From contig CALGMC010000319.1 of assembly GCA_937959145.1 (NCBI GenBank), positions 1 to 9,327 on the forward strand: 9,327 bases of DNA, read 5' to 3'. Made by a program: the position numbers and the translations under genes. Origin of the DNA: an uncultured Chlorobiales bacterium (GTDB taxonomy: Bacteria > Bacteroidota > Chlorobiia > Chlorobiales > Thermochlorobacteraceae). This document shows positions 1 through 8,300 of the stretch, piece after piece. Positions within the stretch are counted from its first letter, which is position 1. Every line of letters starts with the position of its first letter. The notes below the pieces were generated by a model. It ran no database searches. It was not told where the DNA came from and saw nothing but the letters and a program-made list of their open reading frames with translations.

Positions 1-402
1 CGGAATCACGACGAAGTAGCCAAAGGAAACGCCCGCAAAGAAACAGACACTCACGAACAGCACGATGAAGCGTGCCGCCTTGCGCTCTTTGGGGAGCAAG
101 CCGGGCAAGACAAATTGCCAAATTTGATAGGCTAAAAACGGAAACGCTAAAATAATCGCCGAGAACAAAATGGATTGAACATAGAGCGTGAGTTGCCCGT
201 AAGGCACAAGGTTTTGCAGTTTAACATTCGGACTACTTTTGAGAAGCGGCGCAATGAGAATTTGATTGACAATGAAATCGGAAAAGTATGCACAGATACT
301 CACGGCAACAATTACGCCTAAAAGCCCTCTGAATAAGCGCACGCGCAGTTCGTCGAGGTGGTCGAGAAATCCCATTTCGTCGGTCGGTTGTTGCTTTGCC
401 AT
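1..402 (-). CDS. tatC: Sec-independent protein translocase TatC (N-terminal half, cut by window edge)
   Basis: TatC is the inner-membrane receptor of the twin-arginine pathway, which exports folded proteins and works with TatA-type subunits. Translating the minus strand from the ATG at 402-400 gives 134 residues, open to the window edge. Residues 12-23 read FLDHLDELRVRL, the classic TatC N-terminal motif. Hydrophobic segments follow at about 26-45, 73-98 and 112-134. Residues 93-107 contain Q-x-W-x-F-x-x-P and then K-E-R. F97 and E106 align with the twin-arginine-binding Phe94 and Glu103 of the Escherichia coli protein. Full TatC is about 250 residues, so roughly half lies outside the window. 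No clear Shine-Dalgarno precedes the ATG. It is transcribed away from cmk across a 209-base gap. No tatA is visible on this side. The family assignment is secure. Confidence 0.95.
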   Translation of the reverse strand, partial: MAKQQPTDEMGFLDHLDELRVRLFRGLLGVIVAVSICAYFSDFIVNQILIAPLLKSSPNVKLQNLVPYGQLTLYVQSILFSAIILAFPFLAYQIWQFVLPGLLPKERKAARFIVLFVSVCFFAGVSFGYFVVIP

Positions 403-408
403 TGTTTC

Positions 409-444
409 AGTCTCGGTTTTAAGTCTCGGTTTTAAGTCTCGTTA
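409..444. repeat. 13-bp tandem repeat just upstream of tatC
   Basis: The unit AGTCTCGGTTTTA occurs perfectly at 409-421 and 422-434. A partial third copy (AGTCTCG, then GTTA instead of GTTTTA) follows at 435-444. The array begins seven bases upstream of the tatC ATG, so it lies in the tatC leader, where a ribosome binding site would be expected. Seen directly in sequence; any function is unknown, and replication slippage is the simplest origin. Confidence 0.85.
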
Positions 445-514
445 AAGGCGGTTGATGATGTTTGAATGACGGTCTGATTTGAGCGCAATCAATCTCAATT
501 AAAATTATCGCTAT

Positions 515-530
515 TTCATTCCGAAATGAA
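515..530. repeat. Short dyad in the tatC/cmk divergent intergenic region
   Basis: TTCATT (515-520) and AATGAA (525-530) are perfect inverted arms around a CCGA spacer. The dyad sits 113 bases from the tatC start and 82 bases from the first possible cmk start. It could be an operator for either gene, but a six-base arm in AT-rich DNA also occurs by chance. No recognisable regulator motif was matched. Confidence 0.35.
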
Positions 531-611
531 GGTTACAAATTTGCGACAATGTCGGCTTTTCGCCAACGCTTGACGTGGAAAATCCCTAATTTTTACCTAT
601 TATTATAGGCT

Positions 612-1334
612 TTGGCAATCAACAAAGCGTATTTGAGATTGAATAAAAACATCGGTATCGCAAAAATCGTTATCGCCATAGACGGACCTGCCGCGTCAGG
701 CAAGAGCACAACGGCGAAGTTGCTCGCCAAAAAGCTCGGCTACATTTACATCGATACGGGTGCAATGTATCGTGCTTTCACGCTCAAAGTGTTATCGGAA
801 AATCTCTTGGAGCAACTGCTTGGCGACGAGTCTCGACTTCGGCAGTTCGTAGAACATACCGACGTTCGCTTAACCGATACACAAGTCTGGCTTGACGGGC
901 GCGATGTTACGGAGCAAATTCGCTCAAACGAGGTTTCAAAACTTGTCAGTAAAATCAGCGCGCTGAAAGCCGTTCGTGAAAAACTTTCGGCAATTCAAAA
1001 AAAGTTAGGCGAAGCCAAAGGCGTGGTGATGGATGGGCGCGATATTGGCACGGCGATTTTTCCAAACGCGGAACTCAAAATTTATATGATGGCTTCCGCA
1101 CGAGAACGTGCAAAGCGACGCTATGCTGAATTGAAAGCAAAAAATGCCGATATTGACGTGAGCCTCGACGCGCTCGAAGCGGAAATCAAACAGCGTGATG
1201 AAGAGGATATGAATCGCGCCGTCTCGCCGCTTCGCAAAGCCGATGATGCTGTTGTGCTCGACACATCGTCGCTCACGATTGAGGAACAAGTTGAGCGCAT
1301 TTATCGGTTAGCACTGGAAAAAATTAACAGTTGA
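612..1334 (+). CDS. cmk: Cytidylate (CMP/dCMP) kinase
   Basis: This cytosolic enzyme transfers phosphate from ATP to CMP or dCMP, feeding CTP and dCTP pools. The 240-residue product has the P-loop DGPAASGKST at 24-33, YIDTGAMYRA at 46-55, the CMP-site segment DGRDVTEQIR at 95-104, and DGRDIGT at 141-147. An Arg-rich lid lies around 161-170, and a C-terminal QRDEEDMNR segment is followed by SPL. All are standard for Cmk, and the length is near the usual 220-230. The start is uncertain. An in-frame TAG at 606-608 closes the frame upstream, and no ATG or GTG occurs before the P-loop. Only TTG codons at 612, 633 and 639 are conventional options; 639 gives the most family-like N-terminus. No convincing Shine-Dalgarno precedes any of them. 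It is first in a likely operon with ispH (13 bases downstream) and rpsA. Confidence 0.95.
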   Translation: MAINKAYLRLNKNIGIAKIVIAIDGPAASGKSTTAKLLAKKLGYIYIDTGAMYRAFTLKVLSENLLEQLLGDESRLRQFVEHTDVRLTDTQVWLDGRDVTEQIRSNEVSKLVSKISALKAVREKLSAIQKKLGEAKGVVMDGRDIGTAIFPNAELKIYMMASARERAKRRYAELKAKNADIDVSLDALEAEIKQRDEEDMNRAVSPLRKADDAVVLDTSSLTIEEQVERIYRLALEKINS

Positions 1335-1347
1335 AAGGAAGTATCGC

Positions 1348-2295
1348 ATGAAAGTTACAGTTGATTCACAATCAGGATTTTGTTTCGGAGTGCAATTTGC
1401 CATTGAAATGGCGGAAGGCGAACTTGCCGAAAGCGGTTCACTTTATTCGCTTGGTGATATTGTGCATAACACTGTTGAAGTTAAACGGCTCAACGATATG
1501 GGCTTGAAGACCATCACGAAAGACGATTTGAAATCACTTTCAAATACAAAAGTCTTGATTCGTGCGCACGGCGAGCCGCCCGAAACTTACAAGTTCGCGA
1601 TGGAAAACAACATCGAGCTCATCGATGCCTCTTGCCCTGTTGTGCTTAAACTGCAACGCCGCGTCAAAGATTTTTACGACGAAGGCTACCAAATTTTGAT
1701 TTACGGCAAGAAAGACCATGCCGAAGTTATCGGCGTAAATGGTCAATGCAACAATGAAGCGATTGTCATCAAACACGCCGATTTGAGCGACCCGAGCGAA
1801 CTTGTAGGCATTGATTTTTCGCGCAAAACCGTGCTCTTCACACAAACGACGCAAGACACCAAAGGCTTCTATCAACTGCGCGACAATCTCAAAAAGCTTT
1901 TCGCTGAAAAACATGAGAGCGATAAGTTCGATGAAGTCGCCACGAATCAAGAAGCGTCGGAGTTTCTTGCCAAAGACACAATTTGCCGACAAGTTTCAGG
2001 GCGCGACGAAAAATTGACGAAATTCGCTTCACAAAACGAAGTCGTCGTTTTTGTTGCGGGCAAAAAGAGTTCGAATGGGAAAGTTCTTTTCGGAATCTGT
2101 AAAGAGGCAAATCCGCGCACCTACTTTGCCGAACACGAAGGCGAACTTCAAGCCGAGTGGTTTGTGCGTGAAGACGGCTCACCCGTTGAAAGCGTTGGCG
2201 TTTGCGGCGCAACCTCTACGCCGATGTGGCAAATGGAACTCGTTGCCGACGTGATTCGCAAAAACTTTGCGCCAAAAGAGCAAGTGTCTGTTTAA
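1348..2295 (+). CDS. ispH: 4-hydroxy-3-methylbut-2-enyl diphosphate reductase (IspH/LytB)
   Basis: IspH is the [4Fe-4S] enzyme that reduces HMBPP to isopentenyl and dimethylallyl diphosphate, the last step of the MEP isoprenoid pathway. The 315-residue protein shows the three cluster cysteines at C12 (GFCFGV), C96 (DASCPVV) and C213 (DTICRQVS). H40, H74 (RAHGEPP) and H124 match the substrate-binding histidines. E126 matches the catalytic acid, and T167 falls in TQTTQ. The SSN at about 241-243 and the late STP (CGATSTPMW) are the diphosphate-binding elements. Length is normal. The ATG is supported by a good Shine-Dalgarno (AAGGA, 1335-1339) that abuts the cmk stop, indicating co-translation within one operon. 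All key residues are present, so it should be active. Confidence 0.97.
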   Translation: MKVTVDSQSGFCFGVQFAIEMAEGELAESGSLYSLGDIVHNTVEVKRLNDMGLKTITKDDLKSLSNTKVLIRAHGEPPETYKFAMENNIELIDASCPVVLKLQRRVKDFYDEGYQILIYGKKDHAEVIGVNGQCNNEAIVIKHADLSDPSELVGIDFSRKTVLFTQTTQDTKGFYQLRDNLKKLFAEKHESDKFDEVATNQEASEFLAKDTICRQVSGRDEKLTKFASQNEVVVFVAGKKSSNGKVLFGICKEANPRTYFAEHEGELQAEWFVREDGSPVESVGVCGATSTPMWQMELVADVIRKNFAPKEQVSV

Positions 2296-2328
2296 GTTTT
2301 TGTTGTTTATTTCATTAACCTAAACCCG

Positions 2329-2376
2329 TCCGATTTTACTCTCTGAGTCGGAAGCGGTAAAACCAAGAGAGAAGGA
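2329..2376 (+). promoter_or_regulatory. rpsA leader with mutually exclusive stem options next to the ribosome binding site
   Basis: The 87-base gap between ispH and rpsA contains several complementary pairs. TCCGA (2329-2333) pairs with TCGGA (2348-2352). TTTTAC (2334-2339) pairs with GTAAAA (2357-2362). CTCTCT (2339-2344) pairs with AGAGAG (2366-2371). The last pair reaches the first base of the Shine-Dalgarno GAAGGA (2371-2376). The first pair crosses the other two, so they are alternatives or a pseudoknot. Translational autoregulation of S1 through leader structure is known in E. coli; a similar role here is inference only. Confidence 0.35.
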
Positions 2377-2382
2377 AAAATA

Positions 2383-4182
2383 ATGTCAACTCAAACATCA
2401 GAAGCGATGCCGACGCTAAATTCGGCAAACGGCAGCGGCGCGCCTGTTGCCAAAAAACAGAAGCCCGTTCGTTTCTTCGCCGAGTATAACGACGAAGAAT
2501 TGAAGCAACTCGAGGCTCTCTATTCAGGCACGTTCAACGAACTCACCGAAGGTGAAATCGTCAAGGGTCGTGTGGTTTCCATCAACGAAAAAGACGTAAC
2601 GATTGACGTCGGTTTGAAATCCGAAGGCATCGTTTCTTTGATGGAGTTCAAAGACCCCGCATCGGTCAAAGTCGGCGAAGAGATTGAAGTCTTCCTCGAA
2701 AGCATCGAAGACAAAATGGGTCAACTAATTCTTTCCAAGCGCAAAGCCGACACGATGCGCGTTTGGGAAAAAATCTATGAATCGCTCGAGAAGGGCACGA
2801 TTATCAGCGGCAAAATTACCACGCGCGTTAAGGGCGGCATGACGGTTTCGCTTGGCGGCGTCGAGGCGTTCTTGCCCGGCTCTCAAATTGATGTGAAGCC
2901 CGTGCGCGACTTCGACATTCTCGTCGGTCAAACGATGGACTTCCGCGTCGTTAAAATCAATCCGCTTACACAAAATATCGTCGTTAGCCATAAAGTTATT
3001 ATCGAACAAGAATACGAAGCACGCCGCAAAGAAATGCTCTCCAATATCAAGGTGGGCATGGTGCTGGAAGGGACTGTCAAGAACATTACCGACTTCGGCA
3101 TTTTTGTCGACTTAGGCGGACTCGATGGTTTGGTTCACATTACCGACATCACTTGGGGTCGCATCTCGCACCCGTCGGAAGCCGTCAAGCTCGACGACCC
3201 GATTAAAGTTGTTGTCATCGGTTATGACGAAGCCAAACAGCGCGTCTCGCTCGGCATGAAACAACTCACGCCACGCCCGTGGGATAGCATCGAGGAAAAA
3301 TTCGCGCCTGGCACCCGCGTCAAAGGCAAAGTCGTTTCCATTGCCGATTACGGCGTGTTCATTGAAATCGAAAAAGGCATTGAAGGATTGGTTCACATTT
3401 CCGAAATGTCTTGGACACAACACATCAAGCACCCCAGCCAATTCGTAACCATGGGTCAAGAGGTCGAGTGCGTGATTCTCAACATCATCAAAGAAGACCA
3501 AAAACTCTCGCTCTCGATGAAGCAAGTCGAAGAAGACCCGTGGGTGAAAATCGCTGAAAAATATGCGCCCGATACGATTCACAAAGGCATTGTGCGCAAC
3601 CTCGCCGACTTCGGCGTGTTCGTTGAACTCGAGCCCGGCGTCGACGGCTTGATTCACATCAGCGACCTTTCTTGGACGAAGAAAATCCGCCACCCCGGCG
3701 AGCTCGTCAAAAAGGGCGATGAAATTGAGGTCAAAGTCTTGAAAGTCGATACCAAAGCGCGCCGTATTGCGTTGGGTCATAAGCAAATCACTGACGACCC
3801 ATGGAACGCCTTTGAAACGGTTTATACCGTGAGCACAGAACAAAAAGCCAAGATTACGCAAATCATTGAGAAGGGCGTCATCGTTGAACTTCCGATGGGC
3901 GTCGACGGCTTTGTTCCAGCCTCGCATCTCTTGCAAGGCGGTGTGCGCGATATGAACGCCTCGTTCAAGATTGGCGATGAGTTGCCGCTCAAAGTCATTG
4001 AGTTCGACAAGGAAAATCGTCGCATCATTCTTTCTGCGCTTGAGTATTTCAAAGGCAAAAGCAAGGAAGAAATTGAAGCCTATATGCAGCAGCATCCCAA
4101 CGAAAAGCAGAAGATTAAGGAAGCCACTGCATCTCTCGATGCGCCGGTGCCCGAAGTTCCTACCGACGTTGACAAAGCATAA
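2383..4182 (+). CDS. rpsA: 30S ribosomal protein S1
   Basis: S1 is the large RNA-binding protein of the small subunit that helps recruit and unfold mRNA. The 599-residue product has six S1 (OB-fold) domains, at about 55-123, 138-206, 223-293, 308-379, 394-465 and 479-552. Domains 3-5 carry the most typical signature: G-x-V, then an aromatic-G-x-F-V/I stretch, then G-L-V/I-H-I-S/T. Domains 1, 2 and 6 are more divergent, as in other S1 proteins. A low-complexity, Ala/Ser-rich N-terminus of about 25 residues precedes domain 1, and the C-terminal tail of about 45 residues is charged. The ATG has a strong Shine-Dalgarno (GAAGGA, 2371-2376). It follows ispH in the same direction and is closed by the terminator at 4217-4243. 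A length of 550-600 with six domains is standard. Confidence 0.97.
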   Translation: MSTQTSEAMPTLNSANGSGAPVAKKQKPVRFFAEYNDEELKQLEALYSGTFNELTEGEIVKGRVVSINEKDVTIDVGLKSEGIVSLMEFKDPASVKVGEEIEVFLESIEDKMGQLILSKRKADTMRVWEKIYESLEKGTIISGKITTRVKGGMTVSLGGVEAFLPGSQIDVKPVRDFDILVGQTMDFRVVKINPLTQNIVVSHKVIIEQEYEARRKEMLSNIKVGMVLEGTVKNITDFGIFVDLGGLDGLVHITDITWGRISHPSEAVKLDDPIKVVVIGYDEAKQRVSLGMKQLTPRPWDSIEEKFAPGTRVKGKVVSIADYGVFIEIEKGIEGLVHISEMSWTQHIKHPSQFVTMGQEVECVILNIIKEDQKLSLSMKQVEEDPWVKIAEKYAPDTIHKGIVRNLADFGVFVELEPGVDGLIHISDLSWTKKIRHPGELVKKGDEIEVKVLKVDTKARRIALGHKQITDDPWNAFETVYTVSTEQKAKITQIIEKGVIVELPMGVDGFVPASHLLQGGVRDMNASFKIGDELPLKVIEFDKENRRIILSALEYFKGKSKEEIEAYMQQHPNEKQKIKEATASLDAPVPEVPTDVDKA

Positions 4183-4216
4183 GGTTTCAAGCCATGACAT
4201 TTAACTCGTGAGCATC

Positions 4217-4243
4217 AAGGGGCGGAGATTTTCCGCCCTTTTG
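4217..4243 (+). terminator. Intrinsic terminator of the cmk-ispH-rpsA cluster
   Basis: GGGCGGA (4220-4226) and TCCGCCC (4232-4238) form a perfect seven-pair GC-rich stem around the loop GATTT. Outer A-T and G-T pairs can extend it from 4217 to 4241. The 3' arm runs into TTTTGTATTTT. It lies 34 bases after the rpsA stop, before the next gene starts at 4297. Confidence 0.9.
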
Positions 4244-4296
4244 TATTTTGCGCCGCTCTTCTTCAAAGATTGTTTCTCAAAAACAACACGCCGTTT

Positions 4297-5301
4297 ATGA
4301 AAGGTCTACACTTTGTTTTCCTCTCGATTTTCGCGCTCTCGTGCGCTCAATCTTCCAAAGAAACGGTGATTGTTTATTCGCCGCACGGCAAGGAAATGCT
4401 CGGCTATTTTGAACAAGCCTTCGAGAAAGAAAATCCGACGATTGACGTGCGATGGTTAGACATGGGCGCGCAGACTGCCTTCGACCGCCTTCGCACCGAA
4501 AAAGGCAATCCCCAAGCAAGCCTTTGGTGGGGCGGACCGAGCGATTTATTCGAACAAGCCGAAGCATTAGACCTCCTCGAGCCTTACAAACCCTCGTGGC
4601 ACGATAAAGTTGATGCTCGCTACCGTTCGCCAAACGACTTTTGGTATGCGTCGTTTCTCACGCCCGAGTGTATTATGTTCAACAGCGAACTGCTCACCCA
4701 AGAAACCGCCCCGCAAGATTGGGACGAGTTGCTTTCAGAACAATGGCGGGGGAAAATCGTCATTCGCGACCCGGTTCAAAGCGGCACCATGCGCACGATT
4801 TTTTCTTCGCTCATCGCCAAAGAACTCGCACGCACAGGCTCTCTCGATTCAGGCTTTCACTACCTCGCAAGGCTTCATCGCAATACGAAAAGTTATGCCG
4901 CCGACCCCTCGCAACTCTATCTCAAACTCTCACGCGGCGAAGCCCTTGTAACTTTGTGGAATTTGACCGACGCGCTTTTGCAAGCAAGGCAAAATCAATT
5001 CCCGTTTGGCTTCATTATTCCCAAAAGCGGAACCGTCGTTGCCGTAGAAGGCATCGCGCTTGTAAAAGGCGGGAAAAATTTAGAAGGCGCGAAAAAGTTT
5101 TATGAGTTCGTTACGCGCAAGGAAAGTTTGAATGAACAAGCGGAAAAATTTTATCGCTTGCCCGTGCGCACCGATGTTGACGTTCAGTCGGATTGGGCGA
5201 AGGAAGCAAGCTACACGCTTCTGGATATTGACCACAAACTGGCTTCCAAAATGCAATCGGAATGGCTGGCGCGGTGGGAAGAATCCATCAAGAATCAATG
5301 A
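4297..5301 (+). CDS. Exported ABC-type solute-binding protein, iron(III)/COG1840-like, substrate unknown
   Basis: This is probably the periplasmic or lipid-anchored binding subunit of an ABC importer. The chosen ATG gives 334 residues with a short signal sequence: K2, a hydrophobic run at 4-15, then C16 in ALSC. That resembles a relaxed lipobox, so a lipoprotein is likely but not certain. The mature protein begins with a beta strand, IVYSPHG (25-31), and continues with ASLWWGGPSDLF (74-85), W-D-E-L-L ... W-R-G-K-I (142-154) and DPVQSGT (158-164). VAVEGIALVKGG follows in the C-terminal half. This order is that of COG1840-type proteins, which include FbpA/FutA iron binders. The adjacent Tyr-Tyr iron ligand pair of FbpA is not apparent, so the ligand is left open. 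No permease or ATPase gene is adjacent. An upstream in-frame TTG at 4270 would add nine polar residues before the signal and is less likely. No clear Shine-Dalgarno is seen. Confidence 0.85.
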   Translation: MKGLHFVFLSIFALSCAQSSKETVIVYSPHGKEMLGYFEQAFEKENPTIDVRWLDMGAQTAFDRLRTEKGNPQASLWWGGPSDLFEQAEALDLLEPYKPSWHDKVDARYRSPNDFWYASFLTPECIMFNSELLTQETAPQDWDELLSEQWRGKIVIRDPVQSGTMRTIFSSLIAKELARTGSLDSGFHYLARLHRNTKSYAADPSQLYLKLSRGEALVTLWNLTDALLQARQNQFPFGFIIPKSGTVVAVEGIALVKGGKNLEGAKKFYEFVTRKESLNEQAEKFYRLPVRTDVDVQSDWAKEASYTLLDIDHKLASKMQSEWLARWEESIKNQ

Positions 5302-5319
5302 GCGTTACAAATGCTTTTT
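5300..5319 (+). terminator. Weak possible terminator at the convergent gene ends
   Basis: GCGTT (5302-5306) and AATGC (5310-5314) form a short stem with one G-T pair and a three-base loop. A5301-T5315 and G5300-T5316 can extend it, and a T run follows at 5315-5319. It begins at the stop codon of the solute-binding protein gene and overlaps the last codons of the opposing kinase gene. The stem is weak, so termination efficiency is doubtful. Confidence 0.35.
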
Positions 5320-8300
5320 CATCACGGTCATTGTTTCCGAATACACGCGGTTTAAGGTTTCAAGGTATCGGGCGACGAGTCCGAGGGCTTGTGATTGCGC
5401 CGCTTGTTCAATAGCAATGCAAATGCTCGACATGCGTGCCGCGCCGATATTCATACACGCGCCTTTGAGTCCGTGCGCCACTTCTTTGAGGGTTTTGTAA
5501 TCTCCTGCTTTGACCGACGCCGCCAACTGCTCCAACTGCACGGGCGCATTGCGCATAAAAATCTCGACCAATTCTTGTAGAACGGACGATTCCGTCGCAT
5601 TGCTTAATTGGCGCAACATCGCAATCGTTTCAAGATTCAAGACCGCATCGGAAAACTGCTGATTGGATATACTCTCGCTTTTTTCAGACGCGAGCGCGTC
5701 GCCGCTCCATTTTTCAAGCATGCCCCGCACGGCATCAATTGAAACCGGCTTTGAGAGATAATCGTCCATGCCGAGCGCGAGATATTTTTCGCGGTCGCCT
5801 TTGAGCGCGTGTGCTGTAACTGCAATGATTTTCGGTCTCGATTCGGGCGGATATTCGGCAATGATTCGCTCAGTGGCTTCCACCCCGTCCATCTCGGGCA
5901 TCTGAATATCCATCAAAATCACGTCGTAGCGTTTCGTTTTTAATTTCTCCAAGACTTCAATGCCGTTGTTGGCAAGGTCGGACGTGTATCCGAGTTTTGC
6001 GAGCATTGCCATCATCAATTTTTGATTGACGAGATGGTCTTCGGCAAGCAAGATTGAAAGCGGTTTGACCGATGTTTTTTTTGCAATTTCTGCGCTTTTT
6101 TCCTCCGACTGTGCCTGTGGCTCATCGGTTGTTTTCGGTGAGAGTGCCGAAACGATGAGGTTTAAGAGTTGATTTTTCCGAACAGGTTTGAGCATGATGC
6201 CTGCAAAGAGCGACTCCGCCGCTCTGATTCCCTCTTGCTCCGACTTGCTGGCGGAACTCAGGAGCAACATTGGCATTTTTGAATCGGGGTAACGCGTGCG
6301 AATGGTTTTAGCAAGTTCAACGCCGTTTTGCATTGGCATGTTCATGTCGAGCAGTGCTACATCAAACGGTGCGGAAAGTTTCTGTGCCTCGTCCATCAGT
6401 TCAATCGCATCACTGCCCGACGCTGTTACAGAAGCGACCATTCCCCAACGCTCGGATTGCACCGCGAGCAAGCGGCGGTTCGTCGCATTGTCATCAACAA
6501 TGATAACGCGCTTGCCTTTCAGAAGCGACTCAGCGGCTTGTTGCCCAACAGCACGCTGTTTCGGCGCAATCGGCGCGGAAAGCGTAAAGTGAAATGCCGT
6601 GCCTTTTCCGACTTCACTTTCAAACCAAATTTTTCCGCCCATCAGTTTGACCAATCGCTCGCAGATTGCCGTGCCAAGCCCCGTTCCGCCGTGTTTGCGG
6701 CTTGAATACGCATCGACTTGCGAAAAGGGTTGAAAGATTCGATTGAATTTCTCCGCAGGAATTCCGATGCCGGTATCGCGCACGGTAAAGCGAAGTTCCG
6801 CAATCAATCCGTTGATTTCCATGAGCTCGACCGAACAAACCACTTCGCCCTTTTCAGTGAACTTGACTGCATTGGCAAGCAAGTTGATTAACACTTGACG
6901 CAAGCGCGAGGCGTCAGCTTTGATGAACGGCGGCACAGTTGAGGGAATATCGCAGATAAGTTCAATGTGTTTTTCCGCCGCCTTCGGCGCGAAAAGATTG
7001 CACGCTTCTTCAACGCACTCGGCTAAATCGAAGGCATCAATGGAAAGTTCGAGTTTGCCCGATTCAATTTTGGAGAAATCCAAAATGTCGTTGATGATTT
7101 CCAAAAGCGCATCGCTACTGCTACGTATGGTTTCAACAAATTCTTTTTGCTCTTTGGAGAGCGGAGTGTTTTGCAAAAGGCTAATCATGCCGATAATACC
7201 GTTCATCGGGGTTCGAATTTCGTGCGACATCATGGCAAGAAATTCCGACTTGGCACGGTTGGCGGCTTCGGCTTCGTCGCGGGCGAGCATTAAGGTTTCT
7301 TCCGCCGCTTTGCGCATGGTAATGTCTTGCGCCACTACCATTCCCGCATAAACCTTTCGTTCGCGGTTTCGGACAGGCAAAATTTGAAAGGTGTAAAAAT
7401 TGCCGTCGATTTGATGTTCCAAAATTGAGGTCTGCCCATCGAACGCTTTTTTGTAGAGCGGCGTAAAAATTTCAACGAGGTGCGGATGCACTTCGGCTAA
7501 TGACTTCCCTTCAATGCCAACGGAGCGCAAACGCTGTTGGTCGTTCAGAGAGCCGTCCACGAGAATGTATTTAAGGTCTCTATCGAAGAGCATGACGGCA
7601 GTCTGCGGCAGATTTGCCGTCAGATATCGATATCGTTCTTCGCTTTCTTTGAGCCGTGTTTCCGCGTTTTTCTTATCGGTTACATCTTCACAAACGATGA
7701 AAATAAGGTCTTGATTATTTCGGTCTTTGAGCACGCGCGCCGTTTCTCGAACCCAAATGACCGAGCCATTTTTGCGCACTTTCCTGAGTTCCCACTTGGT
7801 AATTTTGTCGGGATTTTTCAGTGCGTTTTTAACGAACTTCATCATCAACGCTTGGTCTTCTTCGTAAATCACCTTTGTTGATAAGCACCCAATAAGTTCC
7901 GTTACTTTGTAGCCCAACTGCTCGGCACCAGATTGATTGACGGCGAGAATTGTGCCGTCTTGCGCCAGCGTGAAGAGCATCAGCGGGTTGTCGTCGTAAG
8001 AGGCGCGATAAAGCCGCTCGCGCTCTTCGAGCGTTGCAATGATTTGCTTGCGCTCGGTGATGTCGCGGGCAATCGCTTGAAAGCCGGTTACTTCTCCATC
8101 TTCCAAAATCAGTTGCACGTTTTGCCCTACCTCAATGCGCTTGCCGAGTTTGGTGTAGAAGGCATATTCAAAATAGGTATTGAGGGTTCTGCGCTGAAAT
8201 TGAACGGTGTAGAATCGCTTTGCGGCAAGGCGCGATTCGGGCGCGATAAGGTCGGTGAAATGTTTGCCGATAATTTCTTCTCGGTCATATCCCGAAATGC

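Noticed and set aside
570..606. A TTGACG box at 570-575 with TATTAT at 598-603 or 601-606 as a sigma-70-like promoter for cmk
   Set aside because: The spacing is 22 or 25 bases, too long for that promoter type, and the 17-base position reads TTACCT, a poor match.
1540..1992. A 150-codon minus-strand frame opposite ispH
   Set aside because: It is a shadow of ispH, where all catalytic residues are intact on the plus strand.
3050..3800. Similar repeated DNA segments within rpsA
   Set aside because: They are the normal internal S1 domain repeats of the protein, not a mobile or regulatory repeat.
3112..4200. A 362-codon open frame on the minus strand, opposite rpsA
   Set aside because: It lies almost wholly across the S1 domains of a certain gene, has no recognisable family, and its length is explained by codon choice in rpsA that avoids stops on the other strand.
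4270..4296. A TTG start extending the solute-binding protein by nine residues
   Set aside because: The extension places polar residues before the signal sequence, while the ATG at 4297 gives a normal short signal peptide with an early Lys.
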